DNA of 64,000 bases from the NCBI RefSeq assembly GCF_017316185.1, contig NZ_JAFLVX010000016.1, forward strand, positions 57,609 to 121,608, read 5' to 3'. Positions 56,694-64,000 of the stretch are shown here, in pieces; positions within the stretch are counted from its first letter, which is position 1, and every line of letters begins with the position of its first letter. The notes beneath the pieces are model-generated. The model ran no database searches. It worked only from the letters and a program-made list of their open reading frames with translations, and had not been told where the DNA came from. The position numbers and the translations under genes are program-made. This stretch comes from Candidatus Vagococcus giribetii. Its GTDB lineage: Bacteria > Bacillota > Bacilli > Lactobacillales > Vagococcaceae.

Positions 56694-57233
56694 ATGAACC
56701 CACAAGTTATTTTAGATTTTTGGTTTAACGAATTAACACCTACTGATCATTTCACAAAAAATGAAGAACTCGACAAACGTATCACAACAGAGTTTAAAGA
56801 CATTCACAAAAGTATTGATGCTGGTGAAACAGACGCTTGGCGTCAAAATATTCACGGTCGATTAGCTGAAATCATTGTTCTTGATCAATTTTCACGCAAT
56901 ATGTTTCGCGGGACACCTGAGTCTTTTGCTTATGATTCTTTAGCTTTGATTCTGGCTCAAGAAGCATTGAAGCAACCCAACTTAAATGACTTAAGTATCG
57001 AAGAAAAAGCTTTTCTTTATATGCCCTTCATGCATTCAGAATCTTATCTAATTCACGAGAGAGCTGTTCTCTTATTTTCTGAGCCTGGACTAGAAAACAA
57101 CTTAGACTTTGAGCACCGTCATTTTGATATTATTAAACAATTTGGTCGTTACCCTCACCGTAATGAGGTTTTAGGTAGAGCGTCAACACCGGAAGAAATC
57201 GACTTTTTAAAACAACCTAATTCATCCTTTTAA
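56694..57233 (+). CDS. DUF924 family protein
   Basis: A 179-residue protein of the bacterial DUF924 family, recognised by ILDFWFNELTP at the N terminus, IVLDQFSRNMFRGTPESFAY and HFDIIKQFGRYPHRNEVLGR. The family has a helical TPR-like fold, and its function is not established. AGGAG lies 8 bp before ATG. It is the second gene of a + strand run with a coiled-coil protein and a DUF2268 protease-like protein. Confidence 0.85.
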   Translation: MNPQVILDFWFNELTPTDHFTKNEELDKRITTEFKDIHKSIDAGETDAWRQNIHGRLAEIIVLDQFSRNMFRGTPESFAYDSLALILAQEALKQPNLNDLSIEEKAFLYMPFMHSESYLIHERAVLLFSEPGLENNLDFEHRHFDIIKQFGRYPHRNEVLGRASTPEEIDFLKQPNSSF

Positions 57234-57295
57234 TGTTCCTCTTGCCTCTCACCTTACGTTAGCCATTAAACTAGGCTTATAGGAGGAAAGAACAG

Positions 57296-58189
57296 ATTAA
57301 TATTACTATATTAGACACCCTTCGTTTTTACCGAAAAGGCGCTACAGAAGATGAGTTTCGTTATCAATTGATGGCTTCTTTTAAAGAAATGTGGGCTTAC
57401 TTAAATGCGCCAATGACACCCAAAACACCTAATGGTTATGACGTTGTTATGGCATCAGAAATGCTTGGTATTTGGACACCACGTAAACCCTTTTCCCTGA
57501 TTGAGCACCATATTGAGCCTTTCTTTCAAACAGCTATTTTTTCTGAGGCTGCTAAGGTAATTCAAACAGGGATTACTTGTTTTGAAGAAATAGGTTATAC
57601 GATTCCTTTAGAAGAAATCAATGTTAATCTATTACTTGGAGATCCTGAAAACAAACTACTTATAGCCTCTCAAGGATATAGTGGTTTTGGTGGGATTCCT
57701 GGGTATATTTTCCTTATCGTTGTGCCAAATGCTTTTAATCAGACACGACTTAAATCAGCTTTAGCTCATGAATTTAACCATAATGTTCGTTTCACTTATG
57801 AGCCCTTTAATCATGGAAATGTTAGTGTTGAAGACTATTTAGTCATTGAAGGATTAGCTGAAGTTTTTGCCGAAAGTCTCTATGGCATTGAAAATAGAGG
57901 CCCTTGGGTGGTTGATTTTGATGAAGAAGAAATGGCTTATACCATAGAAGTTATGAAAGAAGCGCGTAACATAAAAGGCTTTGAAGAAGTCGCTGCCTAT
58001 ATGTACGGTGATGAAGTGGCTAAAGAGCAAAGCTTCCATCCTGTTGGTGTTTCTCGTAATGCTGGTTATACTATTGGGTATCATTTAGTCAAAGCCTACT
58101 TAAAGAACAGTGGAAAAAACATTCAAGAAGCAACTTTAACACCAACTGAAATCATTATTAACGAATCAAAATTATTTGAAACTATCTAA
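57296..58189 (+). CDS. DUF2268 family putative Zn-dependent protease (probable ATT start)
   Basis: A soluble protein of about 297 residues with the HEFNHN motif (AHEFNHNVRF) characteristic of DUF2268 putative metalloproteases and a downstream Glu (VIEGLAEVF). An in-frame TTG/ATG at 57368-57373 has no ribosome binding site. Further upstream the frame continues without stop to ATT 57296, which lies 9 bp after AGGAGG and gives MNITILDTLRFYRKG, if ATT initiates. No ATG, GTG or TTG is present between the ribosome binding site and 57368. It is last of a + strand run before a strong terminator. Confidence 0.82.
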   Translation: MNITILDTLRFYRKGATEDEFRYQLMASFKEMWAYLNAPMTPKTPNGYDVVMASEMLGIWTPRKPFSLIEHHIEPFFQTAIFSEAAKVIQTGITCFEEIGYTIPLEEINVNLLLGDPENKLLIASQGYSGFGGIPGYIFLIVVPNAFNQTRLKSALAHEFNHNVRFTYEPFNHGNVSVEDYLVIEGLAEVFAESLYGIENRGPWVVDFDEEEMAYTIEVMKEARNIKGFEEVAAYMYGDEVAKEQSFHPVGVSRNAGYTIGYHLVKAYLKNSGKNIQEATLTPTEIIINESKLFETI

Positions 58190-58233
58190 AAAAACACTTA
58201 ACAAGAGAATTATTTCTTGTTAAGTGTTTTTTT
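58187..58233. terminator. Bidirectional terminator DUF2268 gene / ECF S-component gene
   Basis: AAAAACACTTAACAAGA and TCTTGTTAAGTGTTTTT form a 17-bp stem with long A and T runs on the two sides, between convergent genes. Confidence 0.88.
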
Positions 58234-58792
58234 GCTGTGTAAAGTAACGTTTTAATTGAGGTCTTTGAGATAACCAGACCACAAAGACTGAGGAAATGAT
58301 TTTATCAAAAAAGCTATCAGTAAAAGCTCCCCAATATGCCGCAATCAGTAGCTTTCTACCTGAAGCTTGCAGGGAGATAACTAATAAATCACTTGGCTTT
58401 CGTTGAAGTCCCTCATAACCTCCAAATAGTATAACTCGAATAGGGGCGCTCACTAAAGCACCTATAGCAGCTAATAATATTCCGGTGATGACAGCCTTTT
58501 TATAAGTCATTCCCTTTCTAGCACAGAGACTTGCTACAATAGCAACTGTCATACTGACTAGACTAAATGGAATGGCTAGTGGACCAAATAAAACGGCTAA
58601 TAATAAATTGGTACATAACCCTGTTAACACAGCATATTTCATTTGAAAATTAAAGGCAATAAAAATAGTGCCAATCGCATCTAGATATAAAAACGGCATG
58701 TGTAATTGTGTCATTAATGAGCCTACTGCCACATTTAAACAAATGGCTAAGGCACACATCATCAAAACTTTAACATGATTCTCTTTTTCCAA
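58220..58792 (-). CDS. ECF-transporter S-component-like membrane protein
   Basis: A 190-residue membrane protein with about five or six hydrophobic segments. The pattern LDAIGTIFIAF-x-YAVLTGLCTNLLLAVLFGP (pieces) resembles substrate-binding (S) subunits of energy-coupling factor vitamin transporters, which need shared EcfA/A'/T proteins encoded elsewhere. The vitamin cannot be deduced. A structured leader with an intrinsic terminator lies upstream, as is usual for riboswitch-controlled ECF components. No neighbours in the same operon. Confidence 0.65.
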   Translation of the reverse strand: MEKENHVKVLMMCALAICLNVAVGSLMTQLHMPFLYLDAIGTIFIAFNFQMKYAVLTGLCTNLLLAVLFGPLAIPFSLVSMTVAIVASLCARKGMTYKKAVITGILLAAIGALVSAPIRVILFGGYEGLQRKPSDLLVISLQASGRKLLIAAYWGAFTDSFFDKIISSVFVVWLSQRPQLKRYFTQQKNT

Positions 58793-58860
58793 TATTTCTA
58801 ACTTCCTTATCCTTTTTTCTCACAAAGAACAGTGTAGCTTTTTTTGTTAAAAAAGTATAC

Positions 58861-58906
58861 AAAAAAGTAAGAGTAATCTGTCATTTGACAAGACTATTCT
58901 TACTTT
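58861..58906 (-). terminator. Leader terminator before the ECF S-component-like gene
   Basis: AAAGTAAGAATAGTCTTGTCA and TGACAGATTACTCTTACTTT pair as a long imperfect stem followed by T6 on the minus strand. It lies between the structured leader and the gene, typical of attenuation by a riboswitch or RNA regulator. Confidence 0.75.
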
Positions 58907-58930
58907 CACGTGGTTATTTCTACTAACTAA

Positions 58931-59025
58931 CTAGTTAATCAATTTGTATCAGGTTTAGCGGATTGTGGGAAGCAATGCAATTGATTAATGGGGAACTAAT
59001 CAGTTAATGCTACCTGCTCACAAAC
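58931..59025 (-). ncRNA. Structured leader of the ECF-like gene, possible riboswitch
   Basis: On the minus strand CAGGTAGC pairs with GCTAAACCTG as a closing stem. Inside lie an AACT/AGTT hairpin, CCCC and a region with ATTGCATTGCTTCCCACAAT. AATCAATT can pair in alternative ways with AATTGATT near the terminator. The arrangement looks like an aptamer plus expression platform. I checked it by eye against TPP, FMN, cobalamin, preQ1, THF and T-box consensus patterns and saw no clear match. Confidence 0.45.
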
Positions 59026-59140
59026 GTCATAACTACTTTAAAAAAATAACTAACTTAGCTAAATCAGCCTATATAAATATAGGTAATACTTATTATAAAT
59101 AATCAGACAGTCACATATTGACCGTAAGAAACACTAGTTA

Positions 59141-60136
59141 TTAAATGTTAATATCATAAAATTTAAGCGTATTTTTCATTTCTTCTATCACATAATCTCT
59201 CATATGTTTAGGTGAAATAACTTTAACCATATGACTTTGACTCGTTAACCACATTTTAGTCCCGTAACCATCATTAACTTTCATCTCTATTCGAAAGCTA
59301 CCATCTTTATTTTGATGACAAATGTGAGAGTCAGGAAATCGGTCCAATACATATACTGGGTCATAATAAAAATCAATAACCATCTGAATTGGTTTTCCAA
59401 AAAAAGGGAAAGCAGCTGTCTGTTTTCTTAAAACCCCTCCCTCGAAACGATCTTTATAAGGCATTTTATGATTCGTTGACACCACATTTAATTCTTTCAT
59501 GTTGTTGATTCGAAATTTGTTTAACGACTCAAAGTCCCGATCATCTTGCGAATTTTCTGAGGAACAAATCATAAACAAGTATAAATCAGCAAAAAATACA
59601 TTATGAGGCACTCTCTCAAATACTTTTGTTTCACCATTTTTAGTATACTCAAATTGAATTTTCTGTCGGTATTCTATAGCTTTCTCTATCAATTCTAATT
59701 TGTCGATTAAAGACGTCTCAGATATACCTTTATAGTGAAACAATTCGTTTTTAGATTGGTTGTATAAATGGTCTGGTTGTTCTCCTAAAGAGACTAATTT
59801 TTCTATTAATTGTGTCATTTCTTCTTTCGGTAAAATACGTGTTGATAACATTATTTTTAGCAGTAAAATTAACTCTGTATCTGTAAAACCAGAGTTAAAT
59901 CCTTTATTATCAGCCGTAATAATTTGGTAATTACCTTTACCATCACGATGGACTCTTAAATTTTTTGTTCTATGCATCTCATGAACTTCATCAGCAAGCA
60001 TCTCTTCTATTTTAACAATATCCCTTTGAACTGTTGATTCTTTAATATCAAACTTTTCCATTAATTCAAACTTATTGATTTTTTTACCTCTTAACAAACG
60101 CATAAAAATAATCAACAGCCTTTGCTGAGCATTCAT
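59141..60136 (-). CDS. WYL-domain transcriptional regulator (HTH_11)
   Basis: A 331-residue regulator with an N-terminal winged HTH_11 (NKFELMEKFDIKESTVQRDI, VKIEEML) and a C-terminal WYL domain (KNGETKVFERVPHNVFFADL with YLFMI), followed by the WCX extension. WYL proteins sense small ligands or nucleic acids and often control stress or defence genes. ATG 60136 gives MNAQQRLLIIFMRLLRG and lies about 11 bp after AAAGGAGA; the longer frame to 60166 is less well supported. It stands alone between the ECF-like gene and the purine permease, with no evident target. Confidence 0.85.
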   Translation of the reverse strand: MNAQQRLLIIFMRLLRGKKINKFELMEKFDIKESTVQRDIVKIEEMLADEVHEMHRTKNLRVHRDGKGNYQIITADNKGFNSGFTDTELILLLKIMLSTRILPKEEMTQLIEKLVSLGEQPDHLYNQSKNELFHYKGISETSLIDKLELIEKAIEYRQKIQFEYTKNGETKVFERVPHNVFFADLYLFMICSSENSQDDRDFESLNKFRINNMKELNVVSTNHKMPYKDRFEGGVLRKQTAAFPFFGKPIQMVIDFYYDPVYVLDRFPDSHICHQNKDGSFRIEMKVNDGYGTKMWLTSQSHMVKVISPKHMRDYVIEEMKNTLKFYDINI

Positions 60137-60199
60137 ATCGGCAATGTCTCCTTTTTCATATATCATTCCCCATTATAAAGCAAGTATCTAAAAAAGGTA

Positions 60200-60232
60200 A
60201 TAAAAAAAGCCCATTAAATCACTTAATGAGCT
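60200..60232 (-). terminator. Terminator of the purine permease gene
   Basis: AAAGCTCATTAA / TTTAATGGGCTTT, followed by T4 on the minus strand, directly after the permease stop. Confidence 0.8.
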
Positions 60233-60239
60233 TTAATAT

Positions 60240-61616
60240 CTAAATCGTAAATAGATAAGCAATTGATATCAAGGTAATAAAATGCATCACTTTTGGAATT
60301 TCTTTAATACGACCTGCAAAGATCATACAAAGTTCATAAGATAAAAAGCCTAAAACTAAACCTAAAGCAATTGAACCAGTTAGTGGCATCATAACAATCG
60401 TTAAAAAGGCTGGAATAACCTCTTCAAAGCCTCCGTCCCATTTGATTGTCGTAATGTTTTGCATCATAAAGATACCAATAACCACCATTGCTGGTGTTGT
60501 AACAGCTGGTGTCACTAATGACAAAACTGGGTAGAAAAAGGCTGACAATAAGAATAAACCTGCAACAACAACACTCATTAAACCAGTTCTTGCTCCAGCG
60601 ATAATGCCTGAGACAGATTCAATGTAAGTTGATAAACTAGACGTCCCAAAAATCGAACCAAAAAAGGTTCCTAAAGCGTCTGCGCTATAGATACGTTTGT
60701 TGTCTTCGAAGTTTTCTTGTTTAATGTCAGATACTTGAGTCGCTGCGGCCGAAAGTGTTGTGGCTGTCCCAAAGAAATCTAGGAATAAGAACGTCAAAAT
60801 CACTACAATCGAGTCTAATGACAACATTTTATCTAAGTTTTTAAAGGCAACCATAAAAGTTTCATTCATCATAGCATTCATGGGTTCTGTTGGTATCACA
60901 ATAGGAGAGCCTTCTGGCAATTTAGGTAATGTGGCTACGACTTCTGGGCTTAAGTGAAACCAATCCATCGACACGCCAAAACGAATAAACAACCCACAAA
61001 CAGCCGCACCAATCATCCCTAAAAAGACAGCGTATTGATTTTTACGAACTAGAAAGAACGCTGCGGTCATAATACCAAAGAAAGCAATGATGACGTTTGG
61101 GTTATCAAAACCACCAAATTTAATAAACATTCCCTCATCAGGAACAATAATGCCTGAATTCTTAAAACTTACAAAAGCAATAAAAATTCCCAAACCAACT
61201 GTCCCTGCTTGTTTAACAGTTACTGGGATTGACTTAATAATTTTTGAACGAGCTCCTGAAAAAGCTAATAATAAGAATAAAACAGAAGCAACCATGACAC
61301 TTGCTAATGCTTCTTGCCAAGTTTTTCCCATTTGTAAGACTACTGAATACGCAAAAAAAGCATTCATAGACATACACGGCGCTAATCCTAAAGGGAATTT
61401 TGCCCAAAGCCCCATAATTAGCATGGCTATAGCTGAGGAGATAATAGTCGACATAAACACAGCATCTTTTGGCATCCCTGCTTGTCCTAATATAATTGGA
61501 TTTACAAAAATCACATATGACATAGCTAAAAAGGCTGTAAATCCTCCTGTTAATTCGCGCTTAAAGGTAGAACCTGATGCGGTAATACCGAAATATTGAT
61601 CCATTTTTTCTTTCAT
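60240..61616 (-). CDS. pbuG: Purine permease, NCS2 (AzgA/PbuG-type)
   Basis: A polytopic membrane transporter of 458 residues with about 12-14 segments. NPIILGQAGMPKDAVFMSTI, CMSMNAFFAYSV and SSLSTYIESVSGI-type motifs identify the AzgA-like branch that imports hypoxanthine, guanine or adenine with protons. It is preceded by a guanine-type purine riboswitch, which supports a purine base substrate. The start ATG has GAGGAGACGGAG upstream, and this ribosome binding site can pair with GTCTCCT in the leader. Confidence 0.93.
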   Translation of the reverse strand: MKEKMDQYFGITASGSTFKRELTGGFTAFLAMSYVIFVNPIILGQAGMPKDAVFMSTIISSAIAMLIMGLWAKFPLGLAPCMSMNAFFAYSVVLQMGKTWQEALASVMVASVLFLLLAFSGARSKIIKSIPVTVKQAGTVGLGIFIAFVSFKNSGIIVPDEGMFIKFGGFDNPNVIIAFFGIMTAAFFLVRKNQYAVFLGMIGAAVCGLFIRFGVSMDWFHLSPEVVATLPKLPEGSPIVIPTEPMNAMMNETFMVAFKNLDKMLSLDSIVVILTFLFLDFFGTATTLSAAATQVSDIKQENFEDNKRIYSADALGTFFGSIFGTSSLSTYIESVSGIIAGARTGLMSVVVAGLFLLSAFFYPVLSLVTPAVTTPAMVVIGIFMMQNITTIKWDGGFEEVIPAFLTIVMMPLTGSIALGLVLGFLSYELCMIFAGRIKEIPKVMHFITLISIAYLFTI

Positions 61617-61618
61617 TT

Positions 61619-61662
61619 CTCCGTCTCCTCTTCTTCATTAAAAAAATCCATGTCAATGGCTA
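61619..61662 (-). promoter_or_regulatory. Expression platform of the purine riboswitch
   Basis: GTCTCCT in the leader (about 61654-61662) can pair with AGGAGAC, which holds the ribosome binding site, while CCAT/ATGG plus a T7 run (61645-61651) gives a short terminator-like hairpin. Both transcription and translation control are therefore conceivable. Confidence 0.5.
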
Positions 61663-61683
61663 AAGGAGACTAATACTCTTCTT

Positions 61684-61753
61684 CGCCATAGTAAGTTACT
61701 TTACGGGTAACTTGTAGAAACTTCTAGACCATATTTCTAGAATTATATGGGTT
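61684..61753 (-). promoter_or_regulatory. Purine riboswitch (guanine type) of the NCS2 permease
   Basis: On the minus strand the aptamer reads CCCATATAATTCTAGAAATATGGTCTAGAAGTTTCTACAAG (two pieces of the purine core: TATAATTCTAGAAATATGG and AGTTTCTACAAG) and closes with ACTATGG. The core specificity base is C in ACTATGG, which indicates guanine or hypoxanthine rather than adenine. P1 pairs CCCATA with TATGG. Confidence 0.9.
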
Positions 61754-61926
61754 TTCTCACTTCGTTATCATAACAATAATAGCTACTTTTTTCAATCTAA
61801 ATAACGAACAAAAAAATATTTTTAAATAAAATAGTTAACATTTAAAGAAACCGCGTTTCATTTTATCTCCTTTCTTTTCTAGTCACTCTAAGCTAAAATA
61901 AAGAGGATAGAAAGGACGATTCATGC

Positions 61927-62673
61927 ATGAAAATTATTATTTCACCTACCAAACAAATCGTTAATCATCAAGACTTCTTTTTTGCAGAGAGTCAACCTGA
62001 GTATTTAAAAGAAACCTCTCGTATTCTAAGAGAATTAAAAAAACTATCCTTGATAGAAGCTAAAGCTTTATGGAAATGCAACGATAAATTAGCTCAAGAA
62101 AATTTCGAACGTATTCAACAAGGAGATTTATCTAGAGCTACTTCTCCAGCTATTATGAGTTATAAAGGCTTGCAGTACCAATACATGGCACCTGATGTGC
62201 TAACTCAAGAAGGACTCACTTATCTTCAAGAGAATTTACGGATTTTATCTGGATTTTATGGCATACTACGTCCATTTGACGCTATTATTCCTTACCGCTT
62301 AGAAATGCAAGCTCCTTTAGCCATCGGAAAAGCAAAAAATCTTTATGGTTTTTGGGGGAAAAAGCTAGCTAAAAGTCTCCAACAAACAGACGAACCGATT
62401 ATTAACCTAGCATCAAAAGAATACTCAAAAAGTATCGAACCCTACCTAACAAAGAAAAACCCATTGATTACCATTCAGTTTGCTCATCGGATTGATGGCA
62501 AACTAAAAGTAAAGGCTACTTTAGCCAAAATGGCTAGAGGAGAAATGGTTCGGTATTTAGCTGAAAATAACGTTACAAAATTAGAAGAAATCAAGCACTT
62601 CGATCACCCTCATTACCAATTTTCACCTAGTGACTCGACTGATTCTACCTTTGTTTTTCTTCATCACGATTAA
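61927..62673 (+). CDS. yaaA: Peroxide stress protein YaaA family (DUF328)
   Basis: A 248-residue cytoplasmic protein of the YaaA/DUF328 family, in E. coli linked to lowering free iron under peroxide stress and to DNA binding. Family markers are KIIISPTKQIV, AIMSYKGLQYQYM, RILSGFYGILRPFDAIIPYRLEM and AHRIDGKLKVKATLAKMARG. AAAGGA lies upstream of ATG. It is followed 18 bp later by an acetyltransferase gene, probably on the same mRNA. Confidence 0.92.
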   Translation: MKIIISPTKQIVNHQDFFFAESQPEYLKETSRILRELKKLSLIEAKALWKCNDKLAQENFERIQQGDLSRATSPAIMSYKGLQYQYMAPDVLTQEGLTYLQENLRILSGFYGILRPFDAIIPYRLEMQAPLAIGKAKNLYGFWGKKLAKSLQQTDEPIINLASKEYSKSIEPYLTKKNPLITIQFAHRIDGKLKVKATLAKMARGEMVRYLAENNVTKLEEIKHFDHPHYQFSPSDSTDSTFVFLHHD

Positions 62674-62690
62674 AAAGGAGCGAACACATT

Positions 62691-63455
62691 ATGTTAAACC
62701 CTAAACAACTCATCACTGATTTGCGTCAACTAGGCGTTAAAAACGATGACATCATCGTTGTCCACTCTTCCTATAACGGTTTACGAGGTGAGGACTTAAT
62801 TGAAGGTGGACCTGAGGCAGTCATTGAATCCTTAAAAGAAACAGTCTCTGAAGGAACCTTGATAATACCTACTTTTAGCTACAAAAATGTCGACATTGAT
62901 AACCGTATTTTTGATGTAAGAAACACTCCTGTTTGCATTGGTGTTTTACCTGAAACTATGCGTCTATCACCAGAGGTTAAACGTAGCCTTCACCCTACTC
63001 ATAGCTTAGCTGCTTGGGGAAAAGATGCTGATGAATTCACTAAGCATCATTACAAAGATCACTCGCCTGTTGGTGTTAACTCTCCCTTAAGTGAAGTTTA
63101 TCGCCGTGGAGGGAAAATCGTTATGCTTGGTGCACCTTTTGCTAGAAATACTAGTATGCATGGTGTAGAAGAGATGGTCTTGCCTGAGTATTTATTTACT
63201 GAAAACTATGATTATGACATCATAAAAGAAGATGGTTCTACCCTTCAAATGAACGTACTACGACATGATTTTAATGGTTTTGAACAGCGTTATGACCGAG
63301 TTTTAAACATCTTAGACGAAGGTATCGAATATCAACTAGGCAAAGTTTTAAATGGCGATACAGTTGTCATGAATGCTCCTGCTATGTGGGACAAAGCTTT
63401 GATTAAATACCGTGAAGATATTCTTTACTTTACAGATCCAAGACCGAGAACTTAA
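62691..63455 (+). CDS. AAC(3)-family aminoglycoside N-acetyltransferase-like protein
   Basis: A 254-residue protein of the Antibiotic_NAT family (PF02522). The N terminus DDIIVVHSSYNGLRGEDLIE and the catalytic HPTHSLAAWGKDADEF, where His and Thr-His-Ser position acetyl-CoA, are characteristic. Some members acetylate the 3-amino group of aminoglycosides, but many chromosomal copies such as YokD-like proteins do not confer resistance. AAAAGGAGCG precedes ATG and the gene follows yaaA by 18 bp. Resistance should not be concluded from sequence. Confidence 0.88.
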   Translation: MLNPKQLITDLRQLGVKNDDIIVVHSSYNGLRGEDLIEGGPEAVIESLKETVSEGTLIIPTFSYKNVDIDNRIFDVRNTPVCIGVLPETMRLSPEVKRSLHPTHSLAAWGKDADEFTKHHYKDHSPVGVNSPLSEVYRRGGKIVMLGAPFARNTSMHGVEEMVLPEYLFTENYDYDIIKEDGSTLQMNVLRHDFNGFEQRYDRVLNILDEGIEYQLGKVLNGDTVVMNAPAMWDKALIKYREDILYFTDPRPRT

Positions 63456-63490
63456 CCTTAACTCCCAGTATAAATTGGAAGTTTCAAATT

Positions 63491-63530
63491 TGAGACAAAG
63501 TGTCATATTTTTGATACTTTGTCTTTTTTC
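63491..63530 (+). terminator. Terminator of yaaA-AAC(3) pair
   Basis: AGACAAAGTGTCA and TGATACTTTGTCT form a hairpin ending in T6 on the + strand. Confidence 0.85.
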
Positions 63531-63565
63531 ACCTAAGATTAATAAAAAATGAAGTTGGATTAAAT

Positions 63566-63606
63566 AAAAAAACAAACCAATTACTCTTTTTGAGTAACCA
63601 GTCTGT
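63566..63606 (-). terminator. Terminator downstream of the 49-aa gene
   Basis: ACTGGTTACTC and GAGTAATTGGTTTGT pair with G-U pairs and end in T7 on the minus strand, about 120 bp after the 49-aa ORF. Confidence 0.7.
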
Positions 63607-63724
63607 CTTCACAATATTACAATCTATCCCCTTAAGAACACACTTACTCTTAGATTCTCAAAGTAAATGCGACAATATTATATTTGAAGTTCATTGTTTT
63701 TTATAGCCTCTAACATTATCAAAC

Positions 63725-63874
63725 CTATTTATTTAACAACTTGTTTACTTCATTAATATCTTTACTCTTAATCAGGCGATTAACTTCGCTAACAACATTT
63801 TCCCTTTGAAGTTTTGCAAAGAATAAATTTTTCATCGCTAAATTAACATATGCAGATACATCTTTTTCATTCAT
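63725..63874 (-). CDS. 49-aa hypothetical protein
   Basis: ATG 63874 is 7 bp after AGGAG (TTAGGAGTGG) and opens a 49-codon frame ending TAG 63725-63727. The peptide is helical and charged (MNEKDVSAYVNLAMKNLFF at the N terminus, then SEVNRLIKSKDINEVNKLLN), with no membrane segment. It has a terminator 120 bp downstream. I do not recognise a family. It looks like a genuine small gene because of its ribosome binding site and terminator, but nothing shows its role. Confidence 0.6.
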   Translation of the reverse strand: MNEKDVSAYVNLAMKNLFFAKLQRENVVSEVNRLIKSKDINEVNKLLNK

Positions 63875-63954
63875 AAAACCACTCCTAAGTTTTTTCTCAA
63901 TTATATCACCATTATTTTTAATTAGTATAGTAATTGTTTGATTTATATATATTA

Positions 63955-63983
63955 AAAGACAGTCTATATATACTAGACTGTCT
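63955..63983 (-). terminator. Terminator of a minus-strand gene outside the window
   Basis: AGACAGTCTA / TAGACTGTCT hairpin, ending in T4 on the minus strand, so it belongs to a gene to the right of the window. Confidence 0.6.
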
Positions 63984-64000
63984 CAGATTGAAGACAAACT

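Noticed and set aside
58931..59025. Identification of the ECF leader as a TPP riboswitch because of ACCTGAT
   Set aside because: The CTGAGA element and the rest of the TPP core are missing.
63348..63575. 75-codon minus-strand ORF at the end of the acetyltransferase gene
   Set aside because: It crosses the transcription terminator of the + strand gene and has no start signal.

Overview
This window looks like chromosomal DNA of a low-GC lactic acid bacterium of the Enterococcaceae, probably Vagococcus or Enterococcus. The RpoB and RpoC proteins, the rsmC-like/rpoB/rpoC/comC neighbourhood, and the agmatine-deiminase and tyrosine-decarboxylase clusters all point there. The family call rests on recognition by eye, not on a search.

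Layout. (1) 1-5.5 kb: HAD phosphatase and a beta-glucoside PTS operon (6-phospho-beta-glucosidase, EIIBCA, BglG/LicT antiterminator) with two RAT-terminator leaders. (2) 5.5-16.4 kb: a lipoprotein, comC, rpoC, rpoB with a leader attenuator, an orphan non-coding stretch, an RsmC-like methyltransferase and an SGNH hydrolase. (3) 16.5-19.2 kb: a 36-aa ORF, coaA and guaA. (4) 19.2-21.7 kb: a small decayed insertion after guaA, made of a PIN-like nuclease gene broken by one in-frame amber codon and an N-terminally short tyrosine integrase. (5) 21.8-28.4 kb: a DUF1697 gene and the agmatine operon aguB-aguD-aguA-aguC with the divergent membrane LuxR regulator aguR. (6) 28.4-36.8 kb: an orphan peptide-binding lipoprotein with a cupin, then a GlpP-linked sugar/polyol operon (aldolase, GlpP, LyxK-like kinase, SDR, 2-hydroxyacid dehydrogenase, orphan GatC-type EIIC). 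(7) 37.1-39.4 kb: a repeat-rich surface protein with a C39-like domain. (8) 39.6-48.3 kb: the tyramine locus (tyrP, tdcA, nhaC, TrpR-like yerC; divergent T-box-controlled tyrS), a 48-aa ORF and a lone gadB. (9) 48.4-56.2 kb: a fructose-family PTS operon with GH38 mannosidase, RpiR regulator, GH1 and ROK kinase. (10) 56.4-64 kb: housekeeping and uncharacterised genes, an ECF S-component-like gene behind a riboswitch-like leader, a purine-riboswitch-controlled permease, yaaA, an AAC(3)-family acetyltransferase and a 49-aa ORF.

How they work together. Three amino-acid or amine decarboxylation/deimination systems (agmatine, tyrosine, glutamate) lie within about 26 kb and would consume protons or yield ATP in acid. 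Several sugar systems are controlled at the RNA level: RAT sites for BglG/LicT, a leader terminator ahead of a glpP-containing operon, a T-box and a purine riboswitch. The best leads for new biology are the GlpP-linked operon with an orphan EIIC plus its own sugar kinase, a TrpR-fold protein inside the tyrosine operon, the structured leader before the ECF-like gene, the rpoB leader region, and two genes whose only plausible start after a good ribosome binding site is ATT.
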